This document shows, piece by piece, positions 43,075 to 51,502 of a stretch of 64,000 nucleotides of DNA; position 1 is the stretch's first letter, and each line of letters begins with the position of its first letter. Position numbers and translations under genes: made by a program. The notes under the pieces are model-generated. The model saw only the letters and a program-made list of their open reading frames with translations, did not search any database and was not told the origin of the DNA. This DNA comes from an uncultured Phascolarctobacterium sp. (GTDB lineage: Bacteria; Bacillota; Negativicutes; Acidaminococcales; Acidaminococcaceae): positions 1-64,000 of the forward strand of contig UQWM01000001.1 in NCBI GenBank assembly GCA_900544795.1. The letters are read 5' to 3'.

Positions 43075-45092
43075 CTTATTTTTATAGCATTACCTTTTAA
43101 CACACGCCATGCAGTTACTTTTTTAGCGGCCAAAGCCATCTTCTTGATGTCCTGCGCTTTCTGTAACACCTTGCTCTGATCAGCGGGCAGTTCTTGCTTA
43201 TCAATCTGATCCAGCTCGCCTAAGGTACCATCGCAGGCCCAAAGTCGATGATTAAATGCCTTATTAAAATGTTCATCAAACAAGCTGGGCAAAATACTTG
43301 CATATTCCTGACCCGGCTGCCCCAGCATTTCCATCAGCGTTGGTATCAGCTGGATCGGACAACCCACTTTATTCGCTTGGAACCAGTCTTTTTCAACTCC
43401 TTGCCCGTAAAAAATCATCGGCACCACTGATAAAGTACGCAGGTCTTCTGCTCTTTTAAACGAAAATCTTTCCGAATGGTCGCCTGTGATAATAAAAAGT
43501 GCCGAAGGGATTTTTTGTTCAACCTTCTGAACGAAAAGACCCATAACATGATCCGAATACCAGAAATGACCCAGTTCATTCAAAGTTTCATCGTCACCAG
43601 CTATACTGTCGGGCAACATATTTTTCACACGCTCTTTGTCAAAACCTTTAGCCGCCACGTCAATAGTATAGGGAGGATGATTGGACGTAGTCATTATAAA
43701 ATGAAAAATCTTTTCCTCTCGATGTTCCCCAATATACTGCTCTATATGTTCAAATAATGCTTCATCAGGACAGCCCCAGGCATCACCTTCTGCGTATTTT
43801 ATTTCATCGGCACAACGAAATTCATCAAAATTCTGTGCTAGGACAAAATCCCCCAAGTTCTGCCAATCCTTAAATCCGCCATACCAGAAAACTGTTTTAT
43901 AGCCCAAATCCTTCATCATTTTGCCAAGCCCGGTAGCATAACCAGTCTTATAGCTTTCCGGCTGATAATTCTCATATAAATAGGCATCTGCCAAACCTGT
44001 AAGATAACCGTTGATAGCAGGCATCGTCCCCGTGCCATGTGCCAAAAATGTATTTACCGAAGCGCTATGCGGGGATTGCAGCAGCTTTTCGCTTTCTGCT
44101 GCCAAACCCAATTGTACAAACTCAGGTAATAAAGGCCATACGCCATAGCTTTCACCCATGATCATAACGATTTGCTGCGGCTTCTGCTGCATTTTTGCCT
44201 GCACCACTTTTTTACTAAAAGCCTGTTCTATTGTTGCAGCCTGCGGATCACCGCCTAAAATACTGATCTGCTTAACTATTTCTGCTTGTGTCAGGTTTGT
44301 GCCCGCCGTTTCCCTCAAACACCTGTTGCTGATATAGACTCTGTAAAGAGCTTGTCCGTCGTCTAAAACCGCCTCGTTAAGCAGGTTAGAATTTAATCTG
44401 GCAGCATTTTCCCAAGAAATAGACCCGGCATAATTAAAAGAGGCGCCAAACCGGATAAAAACAAAGAACAATGGTAAAAATACAACTAAGGCTGCACAGG
44501 CGCAGTACATTTTTTTAGTTGTCACAGCAAAGGTTTTTTCCGGCAGCGAAACTGCAGTGCCAGTCTGCTTTACTGCTGACCAATTCTTGGTGCGCAGCAG
44601 ACGCAGCAAAAAATAAATCAAAACTGCTGCAACTGCAAAAGCGAGCGGCAAACGCAACAAAAGCTGATATTCTTCGACCCCTGTAGCCAAAATAGCCTGC
44701 CAATCGTCATGTATACCATTGATCAGCATCATATTAAATCCGGAGTTAAAGATTTTATAATAGGGAATACGTGCAAAAAACAAGATTGTAAAAACACAAA
44801 CGACCAGACTATGCCAATAGCGTCTAATTTTAGCAGCAGGCCAACAAGGTAATAATAATTGCACTATCGTTGAAAAGACTGCGCCAATGAATACCATCAG
44901 TCCCGCTGTTTTAAGGCTCAACCTAAAGCCATACCACAAAGTGGCCACAATATCAACCGTTGCTACTCCTGCTAACTGGCTTTTAAAAACCAGCAAAAAC
45001 AATATCCTAAACACCATCAGCAAAATGATCAAAAACGCAAAAGCCTTTAGATCCTGCTGTAAACCGATAATAAAATTATTAAATCTTTTCAT
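43068..45092 (-). CDS. LTA-synthase/phosphoglycerol-transferase-like membrane sulfatase-fold enzyme
   Basis: 674 residues. Five N-terminal membrane segments within the first 215 residues, then an extracytoplasmic alkaline-phosphatase-fold domain: IVMIMGESYGVWPLLP (metal Glu), FLAHGTGTMPAINGYLTGL with the candidate Thr nucleophile, FWYGGFKDWQNLGDFVL, FHFIMTTSNHPPYTI and FIITGDHSERFSF (Asp-His ligands). This is the LtaS/OpgB superfamily. In a diderm with LPS, classical lipoteichoic acid is unlikely, so a phosphoglycerol transferase to another glycan or a related function is more probable; substrate unknown. Confidence 0.82.
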   Translation of the reverse strand: MKRFNNFIIGLQQDLKAFAFLIILLMVFRILFLLVFKSQLAGVATVDIVATLWYGFRLSLKTAGLMVFIGAVFSTIVQLLLPCWPAAKIRRYWHSLVVCVFTILFFARIPYYKIFNSGFNMMLINGIHDDWQAILATGVEEYQLLLRLPLAFAVAAVLIYFLLRLLRTKNWSAVKQTGTAVSLPEKTFAVTTKKMYCACAALVVFLPLFFVFIRFGASFNYAGSISWENAARLNSNLLNEAVLDDGQALYRVYISNRCLRETAGTNLTQAEIVKQISILGGDPQAATIEQAFSKKVVQAKMQQKPQQIVMIMGESYGVWPLLPEFVQLGLAAESEKLLQSPHSASVNTFLAHGTGTMPAINGYLTGLADAYLYENYQPESYKTGYATGLGKMMKDLGYKTVFWYGGFKDWQNLGDFVLAQNFDEFRCADEIKYAEGDAWGCPDEALFEHIEQYIGEHREEKIFHFIMTTSNHPPYTIDVAAKGFDKERVKNMLPDSIAGDDETLNELGHFWYSDHVMGLFVQKVEQKIPSALFIITGDHSERFSFKRAEDLRTLSVVPMIFYGQGVEKDWFQANKVGCPIQLIPTLMEMLGQPGQEYASILPSLFDEHFNKAFNHRLWACDGTLGELDQIDKQELPADQSKVLQKAQDIKKMALAAKKVTAWRVLKGNAIKIRQ

Positions 45093-45275
45093 TGCATCCT
45101 CTTAATCGACTTTCAGCATGATTCTTACCGCTCATACTTATGTTATTTTATGGCTTTATCTATGATATACGTCCCAATTATAATCCAAAGTCTATTTTTA
45201 AAAATTTTAATATTTGTATATGTTCTTCAAATTATAATTCTAACCCATTGCTATATAGAAAGCAACTTGCGCTAA

Positions 45276-45337
45276 AAAATAAACAACAGTCACATAACCT
45301 AAAGCTTCTAAGTTATCAGACTGTTGTTTATTTTTAT
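45276..45337 (-). terminator. Long hairpin terminator of thiC
   Basis: Arms aaaaataaacaacagtc and gactgttgtttattttt, with a partly paired middle (taacctaaagcttctaagtta). T-rich on both strands. The rest of 45107-45275 shows no gene. Confidence 0.8.
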
Positions 45338-45351
45338 AATTATTTGCTTTA

Positions 45352-46650
45352 CTATTTTTTGCGATGCTCTTCCAGGTACTGCCCCACGATCTTGACGGCG
45401 CAGTAATCACCACACATAGAGCAGGCTTCATCCTCGGCCTTATTCTTTTTATTGCGGTAGGCCTGAGCCTTGACCGGATCGAGGGCTAAACGGATCTGCT
45501 CCGGCCAGTCCAGGTTTTTACGGGCCACAGCCATCTCCCTGTCCCAGGCGATGGCCTGCGGCAGACCTTTAGCAATATCGGCCGCATGGGCGGCAATACG
45601 GGTAGCGATCACCCCTTCGCGCACATCGTCGATATCGGGTAATCCCAAATGCTCGGCCGGCGTCACATAGCACAAAAAATCGGCGCCGCTGACTGCCGCC
45701 AAAGTACCGCCGATAGCGGAAGTGATATGGTCATACCCGGGCGCCACATCAGTCACCAGCGGCCCCAGCACATAAAATGGTGCACCGTGGCACAGACGTT
45801 TTTGCAGCTGCATATTGGCGGCGATTTGGTTATAGGGCACATGGCCCGGCCCTTCTACCATCACCTGCACACCCCTGTCCCAAGCCCGTTGGGTCAGCTC
45901 ACCTAAATTCAGCAGTTCCTGAATCTGCGCCCGGTCGGTAGCGTCAGCCAGGCAGCCCGGCCGCAACCCGTCGCCCAGACTGATCGTTACGTCATATTCA
46001 GCGCAGATATCCAATATTTCATCGTAATATTCATACAAAGGGTTTTCCTTATCGTTGTGCAGCATCCAGCCGGTAATAAAGCTGCCGCCACGGCTCACCA
46101 CGTCCATGATCCGCCCCTCGGTCGTCAGGGCATGCAGCACCTGCCGGTTGATACCGCAGTGGATGGTCATAAAGTCTGCCCCATCGGCCGCCTGCTGACG
46201 GATGACTGCAAACAGATCCTCTTTGGTCATTTCTACAACAGCGCCACGTTTTTTGATAGTCTCGACCGTAGCCTGATAGATGGGCACCGTACCCACCATA
46301 ACTGTCGATGCGTTGATAATAGCCTTACGGGAAGCGTCGATATTATCCCCTGTCGAAAGATCCATCACCGCATCGGCACCAGCTTCGATAGCGGCACGCA
46401 GCTTGGCAAGTTCCGGCTCCGGGTCTGGATAAGCGCTGGAAGTACCAATATTGGCATTGACCTTGACCGACAAGCCCTGTCCCACACCGCGCGGCACCAG
46501 ATTTTTGTGTCTGCTGTTGCAACAGATCGCTATGGTGCCTGCCGCCACACCCTCTCTGATAAACTCCGGCGCCAAATCCTCCTGTGCCGCTACCTGGCGC
46601 ATCGCCTCGGTAATGATGCCCTGACGGGCCAACTGCATCTGTGTTGCCAT
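45352..46650 (-). CDS. thiC: Phosphomethylpyrimidine synthase
   Basis: Radical SAM enzyme making HMP phosphate from AIR for thiamine. About 432 residues. RGIITEAMRQVAAQE at the N-terminus, IGTSSAYPDPEPELAKLRAA, MVEGPGHVPYNQIAANMQLQ, FLCYVTPAEHLGLPDIDDV and the C-terminal cluster motif CSMCGDYCAVK (CX2CX4C). The frame opens with TTG 46668, but AAAGGAG before ATG 46650 sets the start. Controlled by the TPP riboswitch and terminator directly upstream. Confidence 0.97.
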   Translation of the reverse strand: MATQMQLARQGIITEAMRQVAAQEDLAPEFIREGVAAGTIAICCNSRHKNLVPRGVGQGLSVKVNANIGTSSAYPDPEPELAKLRAAIEAGADAVMDLSTGDNIDASRKAIINASTVMVGTVPIYQATVETIKKRGAVVEMTKEDLFAVIRQQAADGADFMTIHCGINRQVLHALTTEGRIMDVVSRGGSFITGWMLHNDKENPLYEYYDEILDICAEYDVTISLGDGLRPGCLADATDRAQIQELLNLGELTQRAWDRGVQVMVEGPGHVPYNQIAANMQLQKRLCHGAPFYVLGPLVTDVAPGYDHITSAIGGTLAAVSGADFLCYVTPAEHLGLPDIDDVREGVIATRIAAHAADIAKGLPQAIAWDREMAVARKNLDWPEQIRLALDPVKAQAYRNKKNKAEDEACSMCGDYCAVKIVGQYLEEHRKK

Positions 46651-46670
46651 GATCAATTCTCCTTTCAAAA

Positions 46671-46704
46671 TAAAAAGCCAATCTCCCGCAGGAAATTGGC
46701 TTTT
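46671..46704 (-). terminator. Terminator hairpin of the TPP riboswitch expression platform
   Basis: aaaagccaat / attggctttt stem on the minus strand followed by TTTATTTT, placed between the aptamer and the thiC ribosome-binding site. With TPP bound it should form and stop transcription. Confidence 0.82.
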
Positions 46705-46717
46705 GCTCGCGCTTGTG

Positions 46718-46800
46718 CCACTTCCCTACGCCGGTATTATCCGTAAATCAGGTTCTAAGGGTCGGCCTTGCGGCCTCTCAGCATAATGCGCCCCCAGTGG
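46718..46800 (-). promoter_or_regulatory. TPP riboswitch (THI element)
   Basis: Minus strand begins ccactgggggcgc, has gctgagagg, then cccttagaacctgatttacg and gataataccggcgtagggaa ending gtgg. These are the invariant parts of the TPP aptamer. It precedes thiC. Confidence 0.96.
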
Positions 46801-46858
46801 ATAGACTTATGATATTAAATTAATTTTAGCATTTTACACCTACAATAGCAAGTAAAAC

Positions 46859-49089
46859 TTAAATTTTATCGCCAGCCTCATAAACATGGTAGCCGCCTTT
46901 ACCGCTTTTTTTGACAACATAGGCGGCCATATCAGACAAATGGACAAGGACGTCGAAGTCGCGCCCATGCTCGGGGAAGAAACAGATGCCAACGCTGGCC
47001 GAAACAACGATGCCGGAATATTCAGCCTGTAATACGCCGCACAGAGCTCCAGCCCGTTTGACAGTTGCCTCGCGCGAAAGGCCCGGCGCGTAAATATAAA
47101 ACTCATCGCCGCCAAAGCGGCCGATAACATCGCCGGTGCGGAAGAACTGGCGCAGCTTCGCCGCCATTTCCTGCAGCACTTTGTCGCCAACCTGATGCCC
47201 CAGTGTATCATTAACTGTTTTAAAGTTATCCAGATCAGCAAAGATGAAGCTGCCAAAAGTAGCCTGCTGCAGCAGCGGTTCTACCACGGTTTTAAAACCT
47301 GCTTTATTATAGACGCCAGTCAGTTCATCAAGCCTGCTTTTATCCTGCAGCTCGGCCTTTTCACGCATTTCCTCATCTATATTATCCAGCTTGCCTACCA
47401 GGCGGATCACCGTATCATGCTTGATGATGCAGTTGGCCCGAGCCCTGAACCAGTGCTGCTCGCCGTTAGCATAGCCAAGCAGCAGTTCCGCACTATCCGA
47501 ATGTTTTTCTCTGATGATCTTCTCGACGAAACTACTTACAGCGTCGATATTTTCAGCCTCCAGAGGCTGCTGTGCTACCGGCGCAACGCCGCGCCTGCCA
47601 AATTTCCAAAAGGCTCAAAACCAAAGATCGCCCGGTATAAAGGCGACCAGGCGATATGCCTTTGCAGCACGTCTACGTCAAAAATTATTTCGTTCGAAGC
47701 TTGTACCATCAGGTCGTAGCGTTCCTTCTCCAACGCCAGCTCCTGGATGATGCGTTTCTGCTCGCTGATATCGACGATAAGGCAGTACATGAGCAGTACG
47801 CCGTCCTTATCCACGCCCACACTGCCACGAACCAGAGCCGGTATATAATGGCCATCCTTATGCAGCAGCCGCATTTCCAGGTCGATTTTATCGTCAAGAT
47901 GCCATTCACCCGTCAGCAGTGCTTGAAATTTAGCCATATCTTCATCATAGATCAAATGGGCCTGTAGCAGCGACGGTACTTTTTCCAGTTCAGCGCGGCT
48001 ATGGCCGATCAGCTTCAAAAAACCATCATTGGCGTAGCGAATACAGAAGCCTACCTCATTGACTAAAGTCAGCACACCGCCGTTAATATTGTCGCCGATC
48101 TGGCGCAGCATCTCTTCTCTTTCCCTGATCTCGCGCTGTACTTCTTTATTTTCCAGCCATTTTTTCGCCCCATAGGTGCTAAGCAGCCAAACCAGAAAAG
48201 CAAGTCCGACATTCAGGAAAATGATTTTAGTACCGATCCAGCCCCCGACCCTGTCGACCTCTAAAATACACTTGGTGTTTGGCAGATCGATATTATACGT
48301 ACGCCCGCCATACATAGCCATAGCCTCGTGGTTAGAAGCGGCGATGGTAAGCCGGCTGCCGTTTTCCAGCTTGTAAAGGTGATACCTGTGTTGCTGCCCG
48401 TCCAGGGCGGCAAAATTTATATTCTGCAAAGCGTAATGCTTACTATCAGGGTTCATGCTCAATGTAATGGCCACAAACCCCCAGGGAGAACCGTCCTGAT
48501 TTCTGACGGCAACGAGGCCTGTCAGCACCAGTTCCTGATCCTGCACCCGCCTGAACGGCCCTTCGATGACCAGCTCGCCCTGCTTCTGATAGACCTTGCT
48601 GATAGCATCATCTCTGCCAGGCAGCGACATCAGATCGAGTCCCAAAGCACTCTTGTTTTCTTCATAAGGGTAGCAGTAGGAAATAACGCTTTTAGCAGGC
48701 ACACCATCAACAACAGGCCCTTCTGCCCGTGCCAGAGAAACATTCTTGATCAACGTCATATCATCGAAAGCCGCACAGACGCTGTCCATTCTGGCAATGC
48801 CGATCTCCGACATATTCCGGTAACCTTTTGCGTTTACAGCTATTTTGTTACCCCGCGCATCCAGCATCACCTGTTCGATCAATTCTCTTAAAACAAAGGC
48901 GTCATCGTAAAGGTCCATCAGCTCGTAACGAATCTGCGAACCGTAGCTTTGCGCCAAAAAAGCAGCCCGCTCACGGGTATATTTATAAGTATTATAAAGA
49001 CTGACGCTTGCAGCAGCAGCGCAAACCAGTGCCGCAGTTATACTAAGCAGCAGCAGGTATTTGATATTATAAATACGTTTTTTCGCCAT
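46859..49089 (-). pseudogene. Membrane PAS-PAS-GGDEF sensor, broken by a frameshift near 47580
   Basis: Two consecutive minus-strand frames make up one protein. From 49089 to about 47575 (504 residues): an N-terminal membrane segment (YLLLLSITAALVCAAAASVS), an extracytoplasmic sensor of about 270 residues, a second membrane helix (IIFLNVGLAFLVWLLSTYG), a PAS domain (LTLVNEVGFCIRYANDGFLK) and the start of a second PAS (VQASNEIIFDVDVLQRHIAW). It then stops at LRR. The neighbouring frame, open from about 47600, continues the PAS domain (ELLLGYANGEQHWFRARANC) and the GGDEF domain with GRFGGDEFYIYAPG, to 46859. One deleted base or two added explain the break. It may be a true mutation or an assembly error; a GTG at 47410 could allow expression of the GGDEF part alone. 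Confidence 0.82.
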
Positions 49090-49203
49090 GTCGGGCCTTC
49101 TTCCAACAATATTCTAACCTCACTTTTATTATAGCTTATTTCATATCATCGGACATCATTTTTATTTATTTTCCAAATATTTTTAGTCATTGGCACATAT
49201 TCG

Positions 49204-49242
49204 CAAAAAAAAGCCTGCCGACATTATTTGTCGGCAGGCTTT
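49204..49242 (-). terminator. Terminator of the encapsulin operon
   Basis: aaagcctgccgaca / tgtcggcaggcttt stem, 5-base loop, with a long T run on the minus strand. Confidence 0.9.
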
Positions 49243-49253
49243 GAGCTTAACGA

Positions 49254-50087
49254 TCAGCCAAAAATTACCACTGCATCCTTACATTTGATGCGCAGCAAAG
49301 CTGTCTCAAATACGCGGAACTCATGATTAAGTTTAGCAGAGCCCAAATAACCGGTAATAAGATCCTGGCCAATGACAATGTCCATATTCTGCGGTTCGGC
49401 GCAGACCAATACGGCTTTATTGAGACCCAAAGCCGGAGTCATATATAATCCACCGCCCACCAGGTTTTTGATGCGTTCACTTTCAAGCAATCCGGTGCTG
49501 ACCTGCAAACGCTGTAATTGAGCGTAAAGATCAGGGCTGACTGCCAAAGCGTAACGGCCTCTCAAATTCTTGTCCGCAAAATGCTGCAAACCTTTAACTA
49601 CGTCACTAAAAGCACTCTCGTCTTTGCTCCAATCGGATTTTTTAACTTTGAAAGCGCCCTCGACAGTAGCCAGGCCTTCATAACCGGCTTTAGGGTTACC
49701 GGCAAAAATCATCAGGTCTTCTTTTTGAGCACAGGCATTAGCGGCTGCGCTTACTGCGGCCAAATCGATAGGCATACCGATCATTTTAGCCTGTTCCATA
49801 TCTCTCCAGGATAAAACGAAATCCCTGTAGATCATGGGCAATTCTTTAAAGCTGCGTCCGGTAACTTTTACCGCTTCCTCTTCTTCACCGAAGAAATCGA
49901 CGCTGCCTTTTTCAGCCGGGGTCAGCACATCTACATTCACGCTTTGAGCGCCTGCGCCCAAAGGACCGTAGATCTGCAAAAACTTACGGCCAACCAAAAC
50001 ATTTCTTGCCGCATTGACAGCGGCGCTATCGATAGCCTGCCATTGTTCGGCAGACAAGCTTACGTCATCACGCATTAAAAATTCCAT
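49254..50087 (-). CDS. Encapsulin shell protein (Family 1, linocin M18-like)
   Basis: About 277 residues with the HK97 phage-like fold that self-assembles into an icosahedral protein compartment. Recognisable parts: the N-terminal helix EFLMRDDVSLSAEQWQAID, VGRKFLQIYGPLGAGAQSVN, the E-loop region (VDFFGEEEEAVKVTGRSFKE), LSWRDMEQAKMIGMPIDLAA, and the A-domain strand ALAVSPDLYAQLQRL. Two ATGs: AGGAGG is one base from the first and seven from the second, so 50087 is used. It follows its cargo gene by 11 bases. Confidence 0.93.
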   Translation of the reverse strand: MEFLMRDDVSLSAEQWQAIDSAAVNAARNVLVGRKFLQIYGPLGAGAQSVNVDVLTPAEKGSVDFFGEEEEAVKVTGRSFKELPMIYRDFVLSWRDMEQAKMIGMPIDLAAVSAAANACAQKEDLMIFAGNPKAGYEGLATVEGAFKVKKSDWSKDESAFSDVVKGLQHFADKNLRGRYALAVSPDLYAQLQRLQVSTGLLESERIKNLVGGGLYMTPALGLNKAVLVCAEPQNMDIVIGQDLITGYLGSAKLNHEFRVFETALLRIKCKDAVVIFG

Positions 50088-50098
50088 AACCATACCTC

Positions 50099-50476
50099 CT
50101 ATTTATCCAGCAGACTGCCAACGGTAGTCGCTTTATTGGTGACTTCCGTTTTGTCATCGGCAATGCCGGCCGCTTTCATTCCTAAACCTTCCAGCATTTC
50201 CTTAACTTCGCCTTCGCCGGAAATAAAATGCTCGGCTTCTGCCGGGTCCAAATAACGCAGCAGGGTCATCAGTTCGCCGACATGGGCTTTTTCTTCATCA
50301 CGGATATCGGCAATAACCATTTTTGCCACTTCGTCATCAGTTGCCTGTACATGGGCGTCATACAGGTAAATAGCTTCCAGCTCACCTGCAATATCCAGAC
50401 GTACGGCTTGGATAAGTTCCTCTTTGGTTAATTTTCTGTTGACATTACCTTGAAACGGGTTTGCAAAATTTGGCAT
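50099..50476 (-). CDS. Encapsulated ferritin-like iron-storage protein
   Basis: 125 residues. Starts PNFANPFQGNVNRKLTKEEL as encapsulated ferritin-like proteins do; ferroxidase residues are in AGELEAIYLYDAHV and ADIRDEEKAHVGEL (ExxH-type helices). A low-complexity linker leads to a C-terminal TVGSLLDK (residues 118-125), matching the cargo-loading peptide of Family 1 encapsulins. ATG 50476 has AAGGTGG ahead; a GTG at 50488 is open. Predicted to oxidise Fe(II) and store it inside the shell made by the next gene. Confidence 0.9.
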   Translation of the reverse strand: MPNFANPFQGNVNRKLTKEELIQAVRLDIAGELEAIYLYDAHVQATDDEVAKMVIADIRDEEKAHVGELMTLLRYLDPAEAEHFISGEGEVKEMLEGLGMKAAGIADDKTEVTNKATTVGSLLDK

Positions 50477-50526
50477 TACTGCCACCACCTTCCTGATTTT
50501 GTTTGTTTGCAGTGTGTAATCGCAAC

Positions 50527-50541
50527 AAATAAGAATTATCT
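50527..50541 (-). promoter_or_regulatory. Fur/PerR-like box in the ferritin-encapsulin leader
   Basis: Minus-strand agataattcttattt matches about 9 of 14 positions of the PerR/Fur-type TTATAATNATTATAA pattern and sits just downstream of the promoter -10. Suggestive only. Confidence 0.3.
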
Positions 50542-50549
50542 TTTACCAT

Positions 50550-50578
50550 ATTATAGCACTGTAAATTTAAAAAAGCAA
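50550..50578 (-). promoter_or_regulatory. Promoter of the ferritin-encapsulin operon
   Basis: Minus-strand TTGCTT (50578-50573), 17-base spacer, TATAAT (50555-50550). About 75 bases before the ferritin-like start. The stretch 50579-50710 contains no gene that I can support. Confidence 0.6.
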
Positions 50579-50710
50579 TTAACTTTTCGCATAGTACTGC
50601 GTGACGGAAAACTTCTCCGTACTTTTATTATAACACCGCTGCTGTTTTCTACAACCCAAAAACCAGCTCCTTAAAGTATTTTTTGCTAAGATAATCACTT
50701 ACAAAAACTA

Positions 50711-50743
50711 AAAAACAGCCGCCCCACGCGGAGCGGCTGTTTT
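50711..50743 (-). terminator. Rho-independent terminator
   Basis: aaaacagccgc / gcggctgtttt stem with a 10-base loop, T-rich on the minus strand, after the DUF554 gene. Confidence 0.85.
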
Positions 50744-50751
50744 GCTGCGGC

Positions 50752-51435
50752 TTAACTAAAGCAGCGCAGCAGCAGGACCCATATGGGCGGCACCAAAAGT
50801 GCCGGCAGCATATTAAGGGTCTTAAATTTTTTCAATTCTAAAATAGCCAAGCCAGAGCTCATAATAAAGACGCCGCCAATAATGGATATCTCCGTCATCA
50901 GCTCCGCCGTTAAAAAGGGTGCCAACCAGCCGGCAAACATATAAATGGATCCCTGCCAAACGAACAGTACCAGGCCAGCCAGGCCGATACCGATGCCATA
51001 AGCCGAAGCCAATACCATCGAAGCGACAAAATCAAGTGTCGCATTAGTAAAAAGATAGGTATTATTGCCGTACAACGCACTTTCGACAGGACCCAAAATA
51101 GATAGAGTACCGATGCAGAACAGCAGGATCGCCGTCGCCAAACCCTGCCCCAGGTCAGAGCCGCCTTTAAAGCGTCCGGCCAGCCCTTGGAAACGTCCGT
51201 CGATATCCAGCGCCGTACCAAGCACGCTGCCGATAGCCAGGCTTAAAATGAACAGGACCGGGAACTTACTGTGCGGCATATTGCTGACCACAGCATTGGC
51301 GCCAAGGCCTACCGTTGCCAGACCTAAAGCGTCAAACAGGGCCTTTTTATAATTTTCTTTGATGCCCCGTCCAAAAACACTGCCCAGCAGGCTGCCTGCC
51401 AGAATAGTGCTTGTATTGACGATAGTACCCAGCAT
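50752..51435 (-). CDS. DUF554 family membrane protein
   Basis: 227 residues with about six hydrophobic segments. The DUF554 opening MLGTIVNTSTILAGSLLGSV, FDALGLATVGLGANAV, the central GPVESALYGNNTYLFTNATL, and the terminal ALLVPPIWVLLL fit the YdfK family. Some members are linked to alanine or small-molecule transport, but no accepted function can be given. Downstream of mgtA by 67 bases, same strand. Confidence 0.88.
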   Translation of the reverse strand: MLGTIVNTSTILAGSLLGSVFGRGIKENYKKALFDALGLATVGLGANAVVSNMPHSKFPVLFILSLAIGSVLGTALDIDGRFQGLAGRFKGGSDLGQGLATAILLFCIGTLSILGPVESALYGNNTYLFTNATLDFVASMVLASAYGIGIGLAGLVLFVWQGSIYMFAGWLAPFLTAELMTEISIIGGVFIMSSGLAILELKKFKTLNMLPALLVPPIWVLLLRCFS

Positions 51436-51502
51436 TGCCTCATTCCCCCATTGATAACATTTTGTACCTTTATATTATATGCTTTTCGGCGGCAACAAAC
51501 AA

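Noticed and set aside
45140..45406. ORFs on both strands around the thiC terminator
   Set aside because: They are produced by the long inverted repeat and by the end of thiC; no ribosome-binding site.
46057..46746. 229-codon plus-strand ORF
   Set aside because: Antisense to thiC and the TPP riboswitch, both firmly supported.
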